Of a stretch of 30,839 nucleotides of DNA, positions 6,523 through 15,251 are shown one piece after another. Position 1 is the stretch's first letter, and each line of letters begins with the position of its first letter. The stretch is from JASBZA01 sp964345295 (GTDB lineage: Bacteria; Bacillota; Clostridia; Saccharofermentanales; Fastidiosipilaceae). The position numbers were made by a program, and so were the translations under genes. The notes beneath the pieces were generated by a model. It saw only the letters and a program-made list of their open reading frames with translations, had not been told where the DNA came from and ran no database searches. The stretch spans positions 1 to 30,839 of the forward strand of contig CAYFQG010000017.1 of the NCBI GenBank assembly GCA_964345295.1. Reading direction: 5' to 3'.

Positions 6523-7572
6523 ATGACAAGACTAACGAGAACATTAAGAAGTGTTTTGGCCCTGGGCCTGGCCGCCGGCTTAACCCTCATGGGCACCTCG
6601 TGCGGGAACACAAATAACAAGAGCAACTCCGGCCAAAGTGATGCCGCCAAACTCTCCGACGAAGACCCATCTAAAAAAACTTATAAAATCGGTATCATCC
6701 AATTCGCCGAGCACCCCTCTTTGGAAAACTGCCAAAAAGGTTTCGTCCAAGGTTTAGAAGAAAGAGGCTATAAAGAAAACGAACAGTACACCATGGACTA
6801 TCAGGTCGCTCAGGCGGACACCAATCTGGCCAACCAGATGGCGGAAAACTTCGCATCCAAAGGCTATGACCTCATTGTCGGCATCGCCACACCGGCAGCC
6901 CAATCTGCTTATAATGCCGGCCTCAAAGCCGGTATCCCGGTTATTTTCAATGCCGTGACCGATCCTGTCGCAGCCGGTTTTCAGAATGAAGACGGCACGA
7001 ATAAAAAAGGCGTTACCGGAACCAAAGACATACTGCCCATTAAAAACCAATTGGAAATGATTCGTGCCTTCCAGCCCGAAGCTAAAAAAATCGGTATTCT
7101 CTACAGCTTATCCGAAGCCAACTCCAAGGCCTCGGTCGATATCTATGAAAGTTTGGCCGGCGACTACGGTTTTGAAATCGTAAGTCAAGCCATCAGCTCC
7201 GAACAAGATATTCCCGCTGCGGCTCAGAGCCTGATTAGCAAGGTCGATTGCCTCACCAATCTCACCGACAATACCGTGGTCCAGAACCTCCATGTCGTGA
7301 TGAGTAAGGCTAACGCAGCTCAAATTCCCTATTACGGATCCGAAGAAGAACAGGTCACTAACGGCTGCATCGCCGCCGAAGGTTTGGACTATATCGCTTT
7401 AGGTATCGTAACCGGCCACATGGCAGCCGATATTCTGGAAGGTGCAGCGCCGGAAGACGTGCCCATCGAGCAGGCTGAAGATTCCAGCCCCTTCATTAAC
7501 AGCAAGGTTATGGAGCAATTGGGTATTGCCCTTCCCGAAGCCTATAAAGACGCCACCGATATGGCCAAGTAA
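6523..7572 (+). CDS. trpX: ABC transporter substrate-binding lipoprotein, TrpX-like
   Basis: This 349-residue protein is the binding component of an importer in the 'ABC_sub_bind' (PF04392) family to which TrpX belongs. A basic N-terminus and hydrophobic segment end at Cys27 (LMGTSC), a somewhat unusual but acceptable lipobox; a low-complexity N/S-rich linker follows. The mature domain begins YKIGIIQFAEHPSLE and contains the family segments IVGIATPAAQSAYNAG, VTGTKDILPIKNQLEMI, KKIGILYSLSEANSKASV and YYGSEEEQVTNGCIAAEG. The ATG at 6523 has a good GGGAGGAAAG ribosome site. It is the first gene after the Trp T-box, and permease and ATPase genes follow. The tryptophan substrate is inferred from the T-box, because the family also contains uncharacterised binders. 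Confidence 0.87.
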   Translation: MTRLTRTLRSVLALGLAAGLTLMGTSCGNTNNKSNSGQSDAAKLSDEDPSKKTYKIGIIQFAEHPSLENCQKGFVQGLEERGYKENEQYTMDYQVAQADTNLANQMAENFASKGYDLIVGIATPAAQSAYNAGLKAGIPVIFNAVTDPVAAGFQNEDGTNKKGVTGTKDILPIKNQLEMIRAFQPEAKKIGILYSLSEANSKASVDIYESLAGDYGFEIVSQAISSEQDIPAAAQSLISKVDCLTNLTDNTVVQNLHVVMSKANAAQIPYYGSEEEQVTNGCIAAEGLDYIALGIVTGHMAADILEGAAPEDVPIEQAEDSSPFINSKVMEQLGIALPEAYKDATDMAK

Positions 7573-7602
7573 AACAAGTGCGAGGATAAGGAGCAGCGCT
7601 TC

Positions 7603-8535
7603 ATGGAATTTTTTATTGCCATTCTTTTAGACATCTTGGAACAGGGCCTCATCTACGGAATCATGGCCCTGGGTGTCTACTTAAGTTTTAAGATTTTAAA
7701 CTTCCCGGATATCTCCGTGGACGGAACTTTCCCTCTTGGAGCGGCGGTTTCCGTCAGCTTAATCCTCCACGGTGTTAACCCTTGGCTGAGCCTCCTGCTA
7801 GCCTTTGCTGCCGGCCTGGTGGCGGGTTCACTTACCGGCTTTTTTCATGTCACCTGTAAGATTAACAAGCTCTTCTCCGGCATCATTGTCATGACCATCC
7901 TCTATTCTATAAATATTGTGGTGGCAGGTGCACCTAACCAGCACCTTTTCATGAACGACACCCTCTTTGACACAGGCTTTATCCGGGTTCTTCCCTCTTT
8001 CGGTCCCATGATTCAAATCGGAGTAGGCCTGACTTCGCTGGTCTTGGTCTTGCTTGTAAAGCTGGCCCTGGATTATTTTTTGAAGACTCAAAGGGGCCTG
8101 CTCCTTCGTGCTACCGGCGACAACGAACAAATCGTAACGGCCATGAGTGTCAATCCGGGCAGACTCAAGATCCTGGGGCTGGCCTTGGCCAACGGCCTGG
8201 TCGCCTTATCCGGTGCCATCTTGGCCCAGCAAAGCGGCGTTTTCAATGTCTCCATGGGAACCGGTACCATGACTATGGGCCTGGCCTCGGTCATTATGGG
8301 TCTTATCCTCTTCGGAAAAATCTTGAAAGTCCCTGAGACCTCCGCCGTCATCTTGGGGTCCATCCTCTATAAGGCCCTGGTCTCTATCGCTATTAACCTG
8401 GGTGCCCCGTCCCAGCTCCTGAATCTGGTAAGAGGCCTTCTCTTCTTCCTCATTCTCTTAGGCGACCGCCTCTACGACAAGGGAGGCCGCTTTGGCAAGC
8501 ACAAAGCTCGGAGCAAGGCCAAGGAGGCTATGTAA
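7603..8535 (+). CDS. trpY: ABC transporter permease, TrpY-like
   Basis: This 310-residue membrane protein is the permease of the importer, of the branched-chain amino acid permease superfamily (BPD_transp_2, LivH-like). Several hydrophobic helices are visible from residue 3 onward. The early motif ALGVYLSFKILNFPDISVDG is typical of this permease group, where 'NFPDLSVDGSF' precedes the second helix. RGLLLRATGDNEQIVTAMSV near residue 167 is the cytoplasmic loop that touches the ATPase. ATG 7603 has an AAGGAG site, 30 bases after trpX. The gene ends in a basic tail inside which lies the ribosome site for the next gene. One permease gene suggests a homodimeric channel. Confidence 0.9.
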   Translation: MEFFIAILLDILEQGLIYGIMALGVYLSFKILNFPDISVDGTFPLGAAVSVSLILHGVNPWLSLLLAFAAGLVAGSLTGFFHVTCKINKLFSGIIVMTILYSINIVVAGAPNQHLFMNDTLFDTGFIRVLPSFGPMIQIGVGLTSLVLVLLVKLALDYFLKTQRGLLLRATGDNEQIVTAMSVNPGRLKILGLALANGLVALSGAILAQQSGVFNVSMGTGTMTMGLASVIMGLILFGKILKVPETSAVILGSILYKALVSIAINLGAPSQLLNLVRGLLFFLILLGDRLYDKGGRFGKHKARSKAKEAM

Positions 8536-8536
8536 A

Positions 8537-9316
8537 ATGCTTAAACTGCAAAACATCGATAAGAGTTTCTTTCTTAATACACCTGATGAAAACCAGATTT
8601 TCGAGAAATTTAACTTGGAAATTCCCACAGGTCAATTTGTTACCATCATCGGTTCCAACGGTTCGGGCAAGACGACGCTCCTGAACCTCTTATCCGGAAC
8701 CCTGATGCCCGAGAGCGGCCGAATCTTAAAAGACGGCAAAGACATCACGCACCAGAAAGAACACGTCAGGGCCCAATATATCGGTCGTGTTTTCCAAGAC
8801 CCTTCTATGGGAACGGCCGGAAACCTCACCGTCTTGGAAAATCTCAGCATTGCTTCTAATAAGGGAAAAAAATACGGCCTTAGGCCGGCTATTAAGAAAG
8901 ACCGGGTCGATTATTATAAAGAGCTCTTAACGCCTCTGGGCATGGGATTGGAAAATCGCCTGTTCCAGCCTTGTCGCACCTTGTCGGGAGGTCAGCGCCA
9001 GGCTTTGGCCTTGCTCATGTCCACCATGGTCAAGCCGGATATTCTTATCCTGGATGAACATACCGCCGCTTTGGACCCCAGATCCGCCGACACGGTCATG
9101 CGACTGACCCGGGAAATCGTCGAAAAAGAGCACTTCTCCGTCGTCATGGTCACCCATAACCTGCGCTTCGCTCTGGAATACGGCGACCGCCTCCTCATGA
9201 TGCACGAGGGGAAGATTATTTTGGACAAAGAAGGAGAGGCCAAAGAGCAACTCGTCTTGGACGATGTCTTGGACCTCTTCTATAACATCTCGATTGAGGT
9301 AGGAAATACGGTTTAA
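8537..9316 (+). CDS. trpZ: ABC transporter ATP-binding protein, TrpZ-like
   Basis: This 259-residue ATPase should power the importer. Walker A is IGSNGSGKTT (about residues 37-46), the signature is LSGGQRQALAL, Walker B is ILILDEHTAALD with the catalytic Glu, and the switch histidine is in VMVTHNL. The frame is open back to 8492, inside trpY, but ATG 8537 gives the normal MLKLQNIDKSF start. It lies one base after the trpY stop and has AAGGAGG upstream, so it is translationally coupled. The stop at 9316 is only 14 bases from the end of the convergent exporter operon, with no clear terminator between them. Confidence 0.92.
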   Translation: MLKLQNIDKSFFLNTPDENQIFEKFNLEIPTGQFVTIIGSNGSGKTTLLNLLSGTLMPESGRILKDGKDITHQKEHVRAQYIGRVFQDPSMGTAGNLTVLENLSIASNKGKKYGLRPAIKKDRVDYYKELLTPLGMGLENRLFQPCRTLSGGQRQALALLMSTMVKPDILILDEHTAALDPRSADTVMRLTREIVEKEHFSVVMVTHNLRFALEYGDRLLMMHEGKIILDKEGEAKEQLVLDDVLDLFYNISIEVGNTV

Positions 9317-9330
9317 AGCCGGATGTCTCC

Positions 9331-11154
9331 TTATCCCTCCTGGTACTGCAACTGATACAAGACCTTGAAGATACCGTCTTGGGCCAGGAGTTCTTCCTTG
9401 TTACCTTGTTCGGCAACCTGGCCGTTATGCATGACGATAATGCGGTCGGCATCGGCAATGGTCGATATACGGTGGGCAACGGCAATCATAGACCGGCCTT
9501 GGGCCATCTTGCCGATAGCCTCTTGAATAAGAATTTCCGTTTCGGTATCAATGTTGGCAGTCGCTTCGTCCAGGACCAGCAAACTGGGTTTGGCCGCTAC
9601 AGTTCGGGCGAAAGATAGGAGCTGTCTTTGGCCGGATGAAAGGGTCGACCCTCTTTCGGTTATCTCCTCATCAAAGCCGTGGGGGAGTTTATAAATAAAC
9701 TCTTCGGCATTGACCAACTTGGCCGCCCGACGCGCGTCTTCATGTGAGACATTTTCTCTGTTCAGGGTGATATTGTCCACGATGGAGCCTGAGTACAGGA
9801 AGATATTCTGCTGGACCACACCGATAGACCGGCGCAAATCGTCCAAGCAGTAATCCTGGATGGGCACACCGTCGATGAGGATTTCGCCCTTATCAATATC
9901 ATAGAAACGGCACAAGAGGTGCATGATGGTCGACTTACCGGCACCGGTGGCGCCAACAAAGGCTACGAACTCGCCCGGCTTAACCTCAAAAGATACATCT
10001 TTCAAAATCCACTCGCCTTCGTTATAGGCAAACCAGACATTTTTGAACTCGATATGGCCTTTAAGCCCTTCGGGACCGACCTTTACGGTTCCGCCTTGGT
10101 CTTCTTCCTCGACGTCCATGAGGTGGAAGATTCTTTCGGTAGAGGTCATGGCAGACTGGATGAGGTTATAGGTTTCAGCCAGTTGCAAGATAGGCTGGAA
10201 GAGACGGGTGATGTAATCGTAGAAGGCATAAAGGGTACCGAAAGTGATGACACCGGCCAAAAAGCCCTTGCCGCCGAACCAGATCAGAGCGGCAATACCC
10301 AAACTCTGGACGACCTCAATAGCCGGACGATAAATAGCAAAGTACAAAACTTCGCGTCTACCTTCATGCAGGTATTGGTCGTTGACCTCATTGAATTCCT
10401 CATGGATTTGGTCTTGGCGGTTAAAAACCTGGATGGTCCGCATGCCGGAAATATTTTCAGACAACTTGGTATTAATGATGGACAGGATTCTCCGCTGGGC
10501 CGTGTAGACCTTGCGGATAGCCTTACGGAAGACCACCGATATGATGACGACGATAGGCAGAAGAGCCATGGTGTAAGTCGCCAGACGGACGTCCATCTGA
10601 TACATCATGATGATGATACCGATCAGGGCGAAGGTATTTCTAAAAACACTGGACAAGACCGACGTGAACATCTCGTTCAAAGTCTCGGTATCGTTGGTCA
10701 CCCGGGTCACCAGAGAGCCCAGTGGATAGTGGTCGAAGAAGGCCGTTGGGAGGCGCAGGACATGGTCGTAGAGGTCCTGGCGAATCTTCATGAGGATTTT
10801 CTGGCCGGTCTTTTGCAGAACCATAATCTGGAAGTAGGCCGAAATAAAGGTCACCGCCACAGTTCCAAAGTAAATGAAGGACCAACGTACGGCCTGGGCC
10901 ATGGCTTGGTCGACCTCTGCCGTACCGGCCTTACCGTCAATTAAAACCGGGAAGGGACCGTCGATTAAAGTTCGGATGATACGGGGCTGGTTCAAGGTCG
11001 CCAGGGTCGAAACCGCAATCAGAATAAAGACAATAAAAAATTGACCTATATAAGGCAGGGCGTAAGAATAAAGGCGCAAGGCAGACTTACGACTGAACTT
11101 GAGGTCTTTTTCCTCAGCCTTGATAGTGTTGTAGTATGTTTTTTTGTTTTCCAT
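9331..11154 (-). CDS. Heterodimeric ABC exporter, ATPase/permease subunit (YheH/BmrD-like)
   Basis: This 607-residue half-transporter has a six-helix exporter membrane domain (about residues 25-330) and a nucleotide-binding domain. Walker A is VGATGAGKST, Walker B is LLVLDEATANID with the catalytic Glu, and the switch His is in AVAHRIST. Its signature is the altered LSSGQ in place of LSGGQ. The preceding gene has the complementary pattern (LSGGQ but no catalytic Glu), which is how heterodimers such as TM287/288, LmrCD and BmrCD make one working and one degenerate ATP site. The ATG at 11154 follows a GGAGG site that overlaps the upstream stop codon. Substrates are unknown; drugs, lipids or peptides are usual for the family. 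Confidence 0.93.
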   Translation of the reverse strand: MENKKTYYNTIKAEEKDLKFSRKSALRLYSYALPYIGQFFIVFILIAVSTLATLNQPRIIRTLIDGPFPVLIDGKAGTAEVDQAMAQAVRWSFIYFGTVAVTFISAYFQIMVLQKTGQKILMKIRQDLYDHVLRLPTAFFDHYPLGSLVTRVTNDTETLNEMFTSVLSSVFRNTFALIGIIIMMYQMDVRLATYTMALLPIVVIISVVFRKAIRKVYTAQRRILSIINTKLSENISGMRTIQVFNRQDQIHEEFNEVNDQYLHEGRREVLYFAIYRPAIEVVQSLGIAALIWFGGKGFLAGVITFGTLYAFYDYITRLFQPILQLAETYNLIQSAMTSTERIFHLMDVEEEDQGGTVKVGPEGLKGHIEFKNVWFAYNEGEWILKDVSFEVKPGEFVAFVGATGAGKSTIMHLLCRFYDIDKGEILIDGVPIQDYCLDDLRRSIGVVQQNIFLYSGSIVDNITLNRENVSHEDARRAAKLVNAEEFIYKLPHGFDEEITERGSTLSSGQRQLLSFARTVAAKPSLLVLDEATANIDTETEILIQEAIGKMAQGRSMIAVAHRISTIADADRIIVMHNGQVAEQGNKEELLAQDGIFKVLYQLQYQEG

Positions 11155-11167
11155 GGCTAAGGTCCTC

Positions 11168-12910
11168 CTACTTTAATTCCAATTCTAAGAGCTGGCGCTG
11201 GTAGAGCTTGTGATAGAAGCCTTCGGTATCCTCCATCAAGGTCTGATGGTTGCCTCTCTGACTGATTTTGCCGTCTTCGATGACCATAATCTGGTCGGCT
11301 CCCTTAACCGTTGAGACACGTTGCGAGACCATGATGAGCGAGTGCGAGAAGGTCTTCAGGTGATTCAAGATGCTCTTCTCCGTATTGGTATCCACTGCGG
11401 ACAAGGAGTCATCCAGGATAAGGGTCTCTGCCTGCGCGTAGTAAGCTCTGGCAATGGAAACTCTTTGCTTTTGGCCGCCGGACAAGGTAACGCCTCTTTC
11501 GCCGACCCAGGTGGTATAGCCTTCGGGCATCTGCTCGATATCGTCGTGGACCTGCGAAAACTTGGCCGCCGACTTGACCCGATCTAAGTCATAACTTTCT
11601 TCGCTGCTAAAGGCAATGTTGCCTGCAATAGACCTGGAGAAGAGGAAGGATTCCTGCTCCACATAGGCCATGCGGCTGTAGAGGTCTTCCAGACACAAGT
11701 CTTTGATGTTAACGCCGTTTAGGAGAATCTCGCCTTGGGTCACATCGTAGCGTCTGAGTAAGAGATTGATAATAGTGGTCTTACCGGTCCCGGTCCTACC
11801 CAAGATGGCCAAAGACTTATGTGGCTCCAGCTTGAAAGACACGCCTTCCAGAACCCAGGGGAGGTCGTCTGCATATCTAAACCAGACATCCTTAAACTCG
11901 ATGGTGGTCTCCCCTTCAGCCGCCTGCATGGGAATATGCGGTTCTTTGACTTTGGCCTTGGAATTCAGAATCTCGTTAATTCTGGACATGGCCGCAATAC
12001 CTCTTTGGAAACTGGCCACCAGCATGCCCATGGCAATGAGGGGCCAAATCATCATCATGATGTAGGTTTGGACGGCCAAAAAGTCACCCAGGGTGAGCTG
12101 GCCATGGACCATCTGGTTGATTGAATAAAAGAGGAAAATAATAAAGGCCGCACCGGATATAAGCGATACCATGGGTTCCATAATGGCCGCGATACGGACT
12201 AAGGCCATGTTGTCTTTGGCGTATTGCTTGTTAACCTTGGAGAAGGAGTCGGACCTATTCTCCTCAATGACGAAAGACTTGATACTGGAAATACCGGACA
12301 GGTTTTCCTGGACCTCTATGGTCATATCGGAGAAGGTATCCTGAACGGCACGTGAACGGTTTTGCAAAGGCTTGGCGACAAAGGCCACCATAATCGACAA
12401 GAAGGGCAAGGCCAAAAGTCCTACCAGGGCGGTCTTAATCCCCACCGTATAAATCATAAGGGCAATGGTGAAAACGCTCATGAAAAGGGCGTCTACGGTC
12501 ATGATAATACCGCCGCCCAAAGTGTTTCGGACCATGAGAATATCGTTGGTCGCATGGGCCATGAGGTCACCGGTCCGATGCTGGGTAAAAAAATGGTCGT
12601 CTAGGCTTAAGTATTTGTTAAAGAGTTCCGCCCTTAACCAATGCTCCAAGCGCCTGGCCGTTCCGAAAATATTGGTCCGCCAAAAAAAACGGCCGATTCC
12701 GACTAAAGAGCCCAAAATGATGACCGCCAAGGCGGTCCAGAGTACTTTGTCTTGATCCATGGTGCCGTCTTTGGCCCAGTTGGCAAAACGCTTAATCACT
12801 TGCGGCAAAAGGAGGTTGGCCAGGTCTACCACGATGAGCGCCAGGATACCCCAGATGTAATGCCACTTATGTTTCTTCATAAAAGGTAAAATCGTACGAA
12901 AGGTTTTCAT
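11168..12910 (-). CDS. Heterodimeric ABC exporter, ATPase/permease subunit (YheI/BmrC-like)
   Basis: This 580-residue partner has an exporter membrane domain (about residues 15-315) and a nucleotide-binding domain. Walker A is LGRTGTGKTT and the signature is the canonical LSGGQKQRVSIAR. The residue after Walker B is Asp instead of Glu (ILDDSLSAVD), and the switch histidine is replaced by Gln in MVSQRVST. It therefore contributes the degenerate ATP site of the heterodimer. ATG 12910 has a strong GGAGGAAG site, 21 bases after the mnmA stop. The second subunit begins 13 bases after this gene ends. The position behind mnmA implies co-transcription, but no functional link to tRNA thiolation is evident. 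Confidence 0.93.
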   Translation of the reverse strand: MKTFRTILPFMKKHKWHYIWGILALIVVDLANLLLPQVIKRFANWAKDGTMDQDKVLWTALAVIILGSLVGIGRFFWRTNIFGTARRLEHWLRAELFNKYLSLDDHFFTQHRTGDLMAHATNDILMVRNTLGGGIIMTVDALFMSVFTIALMIYTVGIKTALVGLLALPFLSIMVAFVAKPLQNRSRAVQDTFSDMTIEVQENLSGISSIKSFVIEENRSDSFSKVNKQYAKDNMALVRIAAIMEPMVSLISGAAFIIFLFYSINQMVHGQLTLGDFLAVQTYIMMMIWPLIAMGMLVASFQRGIAAMSRINEILNSKAKVKEPHIPMQAAEGETTIEFKDVWFRYADDLPWVLEGVSFKLEPHKSLAILGRTGTGKTTIINLLLRRYDVTQGEILLNGVNIKDLCLEDLYSRMAYVEQESFLFSRSIAGNIAFSSEESYDLDRVKSAAKFSQVHDDIEQMPEGYTTWVGERGVTLSGGQKQRVSIARAYYAQAETLILDDSLSAVDTNTEKSILNHLKTFSHSLIMVSQRVSTVKGADQIMVIEDGKISQRGNHQTLMEDTEGFYHKLYQRQLLELELK

Positions 12911-12931
12911 AATCTCTTCCTCCGCCTAAAT

Positions 12932-14059
12932 TTAAGCGTACTGACGTTGGTCTTGGCCCATGAAGGCCCGGTCAATGATAGCACCGCCCAAGCAAATATC
13001 CCCGTCATAAAACACGATAGACTGACCCGGTGTGACTGCCCTGGCCAAATCGGGGAATGTGACTTGGACCTTGTCTCCGTCCAAAATATCCACCTCGCAA
13101 GGGATGTCCTTCTGGCGGTAGCGTATTTTACAGGTACAAGCAAAATGTTCCGGCATAGGTTTGCCTGCCGGGCGAATGAAATTACGCTCCGAGGCCAAAA
13201 GTCGGTCCACCATAAGATAGGGGTGGTTAAAACCTTGGCCTACATATAGGGTATTGGTCTTCTGGTCTTTGCCTACGACAAACCAGGGCTCGGGATTCTT
13301 GCCCACACCGCCTATGCCCAGACCGTGCCTTTGGCCGATGGTGTAGTACATAAGGCCGCGGTGCTTGCCGATTTTCTGTCCGTCCAAAGTCATCATCTCT
13401 CCGGGCTGGGCCGGCAAGAACTCGGACAGGAATTGGTTAAAGTCGCGCTCGCCAATGAAGCAAATACCGGTAGAATCCTTTTTCTTAGCATTGGGCAGTT
13501 TCAAGTCCAAAGCCTTCCGGCGGACCTGGGCCTTGGTCAAGTGACCTACGGGGAAAAGGACCCGGTCCAACTGGCTGTGTCGCAGCTGGTTCAGAAAATA
13601 GGTCTGGTCTTTATTGGCATCTACGCCGCGCAAAAGAATATTCTCCTGGTCGACCTGACCGAAATGCTTTTGCTCCAGGCGGGCATAATGACCGGTCGCT
13701 ACATAATCTGCTCCCAGCTCCAGGGCATAATCCAAAAAAGCCTTAAATTTAATCTCTTTATTACACATGACGTCGGCATTGGGGGTCCGATTTCGTCTGT
13801 ATTCGTCTAAGAAATAAGAAAACACTCGGTCCTTATATTCGGCCTCGAAATTGACCGAATAATAAGGCATGCCCAAAACATCCGACACCAGGGCTACATC
13901 CCGGTAGTCCTCTTCCGCCGTACAATGGCCCGAGTCGTCGGTATCATCCCAATTTTTCATAAAGATACCTACCACATCGTAGCCCTCTTCCATCAAGAGC
14001 GCTGCCGCCACGGCCGAGTCTACCCCGCCACTCATTCCAACTACAACTTTTTTCTTCAT
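12932..14059 (-). CDS. mnmA: tRNA-specific 2-thiouridylase MnmA
   Basis: This 375-residue enzyme puts sulfur at C2 of wobble uridine 34 in the tRNAs for Lys, Glu and Gln. The ATP-pyrophosphatase P-loop is SGGVDS (residues 10-15). The catalytic cysteines are Cys99 (VMCNKEIKF) and Cys200 (STGICFIGERDF). The central region and C-terminal beta barrel (GKHRGLMYYTIGQRHGLGI, ending CLGGAIIDRAF) are normal, and the length is typical. ATG 14059 lies four bases after the cysteine desulfurase stop without a strong ribosome site, so translational coupling is likely. The neighbouring desulfurase is the expected sulfur donor, as in the Bacillus yrvO-mnmA pair. Confidence 0.97.
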   Translation of the reverse strand: MKKKVVVGMSGGVDSAVAAALLMEEGYDVVGIFMKNWDDTDDSGHCTAEEDYRDVALVSDVLGMPYYSVNFEAEYKDRVFSYFLDEYRRNRTPNADVMCNKEIKFKAFLDYALELGADYVATGHYARLEQKHFGQVDQENILLRGVDANKDQTYFLNQLRHSQLDRVLFPVGHLTKAQVRRKALDLKLPNAKKKDSTGICFIGERDFNQFLSEFLPAQPGEMMTLDGQKIGKHRGLMYYTIGQRHGLGIGGVGKNPEPWFVVGKDQKTNTLYVGQGFNHPYLMVDRLLASERNFIRPAGKPMPEHFACTCKIRYRQKDIPCEVDILDGDKVQVTFPDLARAVTPGQSIVFYDGDICLGGAIIDRAFMGQDQRQYA

Positions 14060-14063
14060 CAGA

Positions 14064-15251
14064 CTACTTTACCATAGTGGCTAAGGCCCGGACAAGAACA
14101 TTCATTTCTTCTTTTTTTGTTTCCGGTCCGAAAGAAATACGAAGGCTCTTTTTAAGCCTGTCACGGGCTTCTTCCGTCTCCTGACCGAACATAGCCGACA
14201 AGACCGGGCTGGGCTCTAAAGCCCCGGCCGCACAGGCCGAACCGGCCGATACTTCTATGCCCTGAAGGTCCAACTTAATAAGGGCCCGGTCGGCCAAAAT
14301 ATCCGGGAAATACAGGTTCTGAATACCCGGCCAAGACCTCTCGGGTTGTGAGAGCCCGCCGTTTCTTTCATAGCGAATGCCTGCCAGGTCCAGAGCTTCA
14401 TAAAGTTCGGCTTCTAAATCCATATAATGACTGTATAGGGCATGGGAATCCATGGTCTCCAGTTCCCGGACCGCTTGGCCCAAGCCTACAATTCCCGGCA
14501 CATTTTCGGTGCCGGCTCTCCTGGATCTTTCCTGGTGCCCGCCTCTAAGAAGAGGCTCCGTCTTGATGGCAGGATCCTGGTAGAAAAAGCCCACACCCTT
14601 AGGGCCGAAAATCTTATGGGCCGAACCGGTTAGGGCATCTAAACCTATATCCCGGAAAAACTCGGGAGATAACTTACCTATGGCCTGGACCGCATCCGTA
14701 TGAAAGAAAATTTTCCGATCTAGACCTTGCTTCTCCCGGTAAGCCTCCAAAATCTGTCCGATCTTGGCCAGGGGCATAATGGCTCCGGTTTCGTTATTTA
14801 GGGCCATAACGGAAAGCAAAACGGTCTGGGGTCTGAGGGCTTCTTCTAAGGCTTGGATTTCCACTATACCCTCCCGGTTGACCGGCAGATATGTGATTTC
14901 AAAACCTTCTTCTTCTAAAAGCTTAAAGTTCTCTCTTACCGAAGGGTGCTCGACAAGGCTTGTTATAAGATGATTACCCTTAGCTTCTTTTCTGAGGCGA
15001 CGGGCATTAGTCAATAGAATTTGCGCATTGGCTTCGGTCGCACCCGACGTAAAAGTAAAGCCTTTCATATCAAAACCCAGATAAGACGCCAAAGACCGCC
15101 TGGCTTGGTCCACTAAAGACCTGGCCCGGCGGCCTCTTGTATACAAAGCGGAAGGATTGCCGAAATCCAGGCGCATGGCTTCGGCCATGGCCTCGATGAC
15201 CGACTCCTTAACGGGAGTCGTCGCGGCATAGTCTAGATAAATTCGCTCCAT
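14064..15251 (-). CDS. Cysteine desulfurase (IscS/NifS family, YrvO-like)
   Basis: This 395-residue PLP enzyme removes sulfur from cysteine as a protein persulfide, giving alanine. The N-terminus YLDYAATTPV is characteristic. PLP is held by Lys213 in GSAHKIFGPKG, and the persulfide-carrying Cys340 is in VSAGSACAAG. The direct partner is MnmA, whose gene begins four bases later, so tRNA thiolation is the likely main job; Fe-S assembly cannot be excluded. ATG 15251 has a GGAGG site, yet it lies inside the end of the upstream sulfatase gene, overlapping it by 44 bases in another frame. The canonical N-terminus shows that the overlap is real and not a misplaced start. Confidence 0.95.
   Translation of the reverse strand: MERIYLDYAATTPVKESVIEAMAEAMRLDFGNPSALYTRGRRARSLVDQARRSLASYLGFDMKGFTFTSGATEANAQILLTNARRLRKEAKGNHLITSLVEHPSVRENFKLLEEEGFEITYLPVNREGIVEIQALEEALRPQTVLLSVMALNNETGAIMPLAKIGQILEAYREKQGLDRKIFFHTDAVQAIGKLSPEFFRDIGLDALTGSAHKIFGPKGVGFFYQDPAIKTEPLLRGGHQERSRRAGTENVPGIVGLGQAVRELETMDSHALYSHYMDLEAELYEALDLAGIRYERNGGLSQPERSWPGIQNLYFPDILADRALIKLDLQGIEVSAGSACAAGALEPSPVLSAMFGQETEEARDRLKKSLRISFGPETKKEEMNVLVRALATMVK

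Noticed and set aside
9919..10944. Long 341-codon plus-strand ORF
   Set aside because: It lies wholly inside the exporter subunit gene on the opposite strand, whose protein has full ABC motifs; the ORF is a shadow with Gly/His/Asp-rich composition typical of antisense frames.
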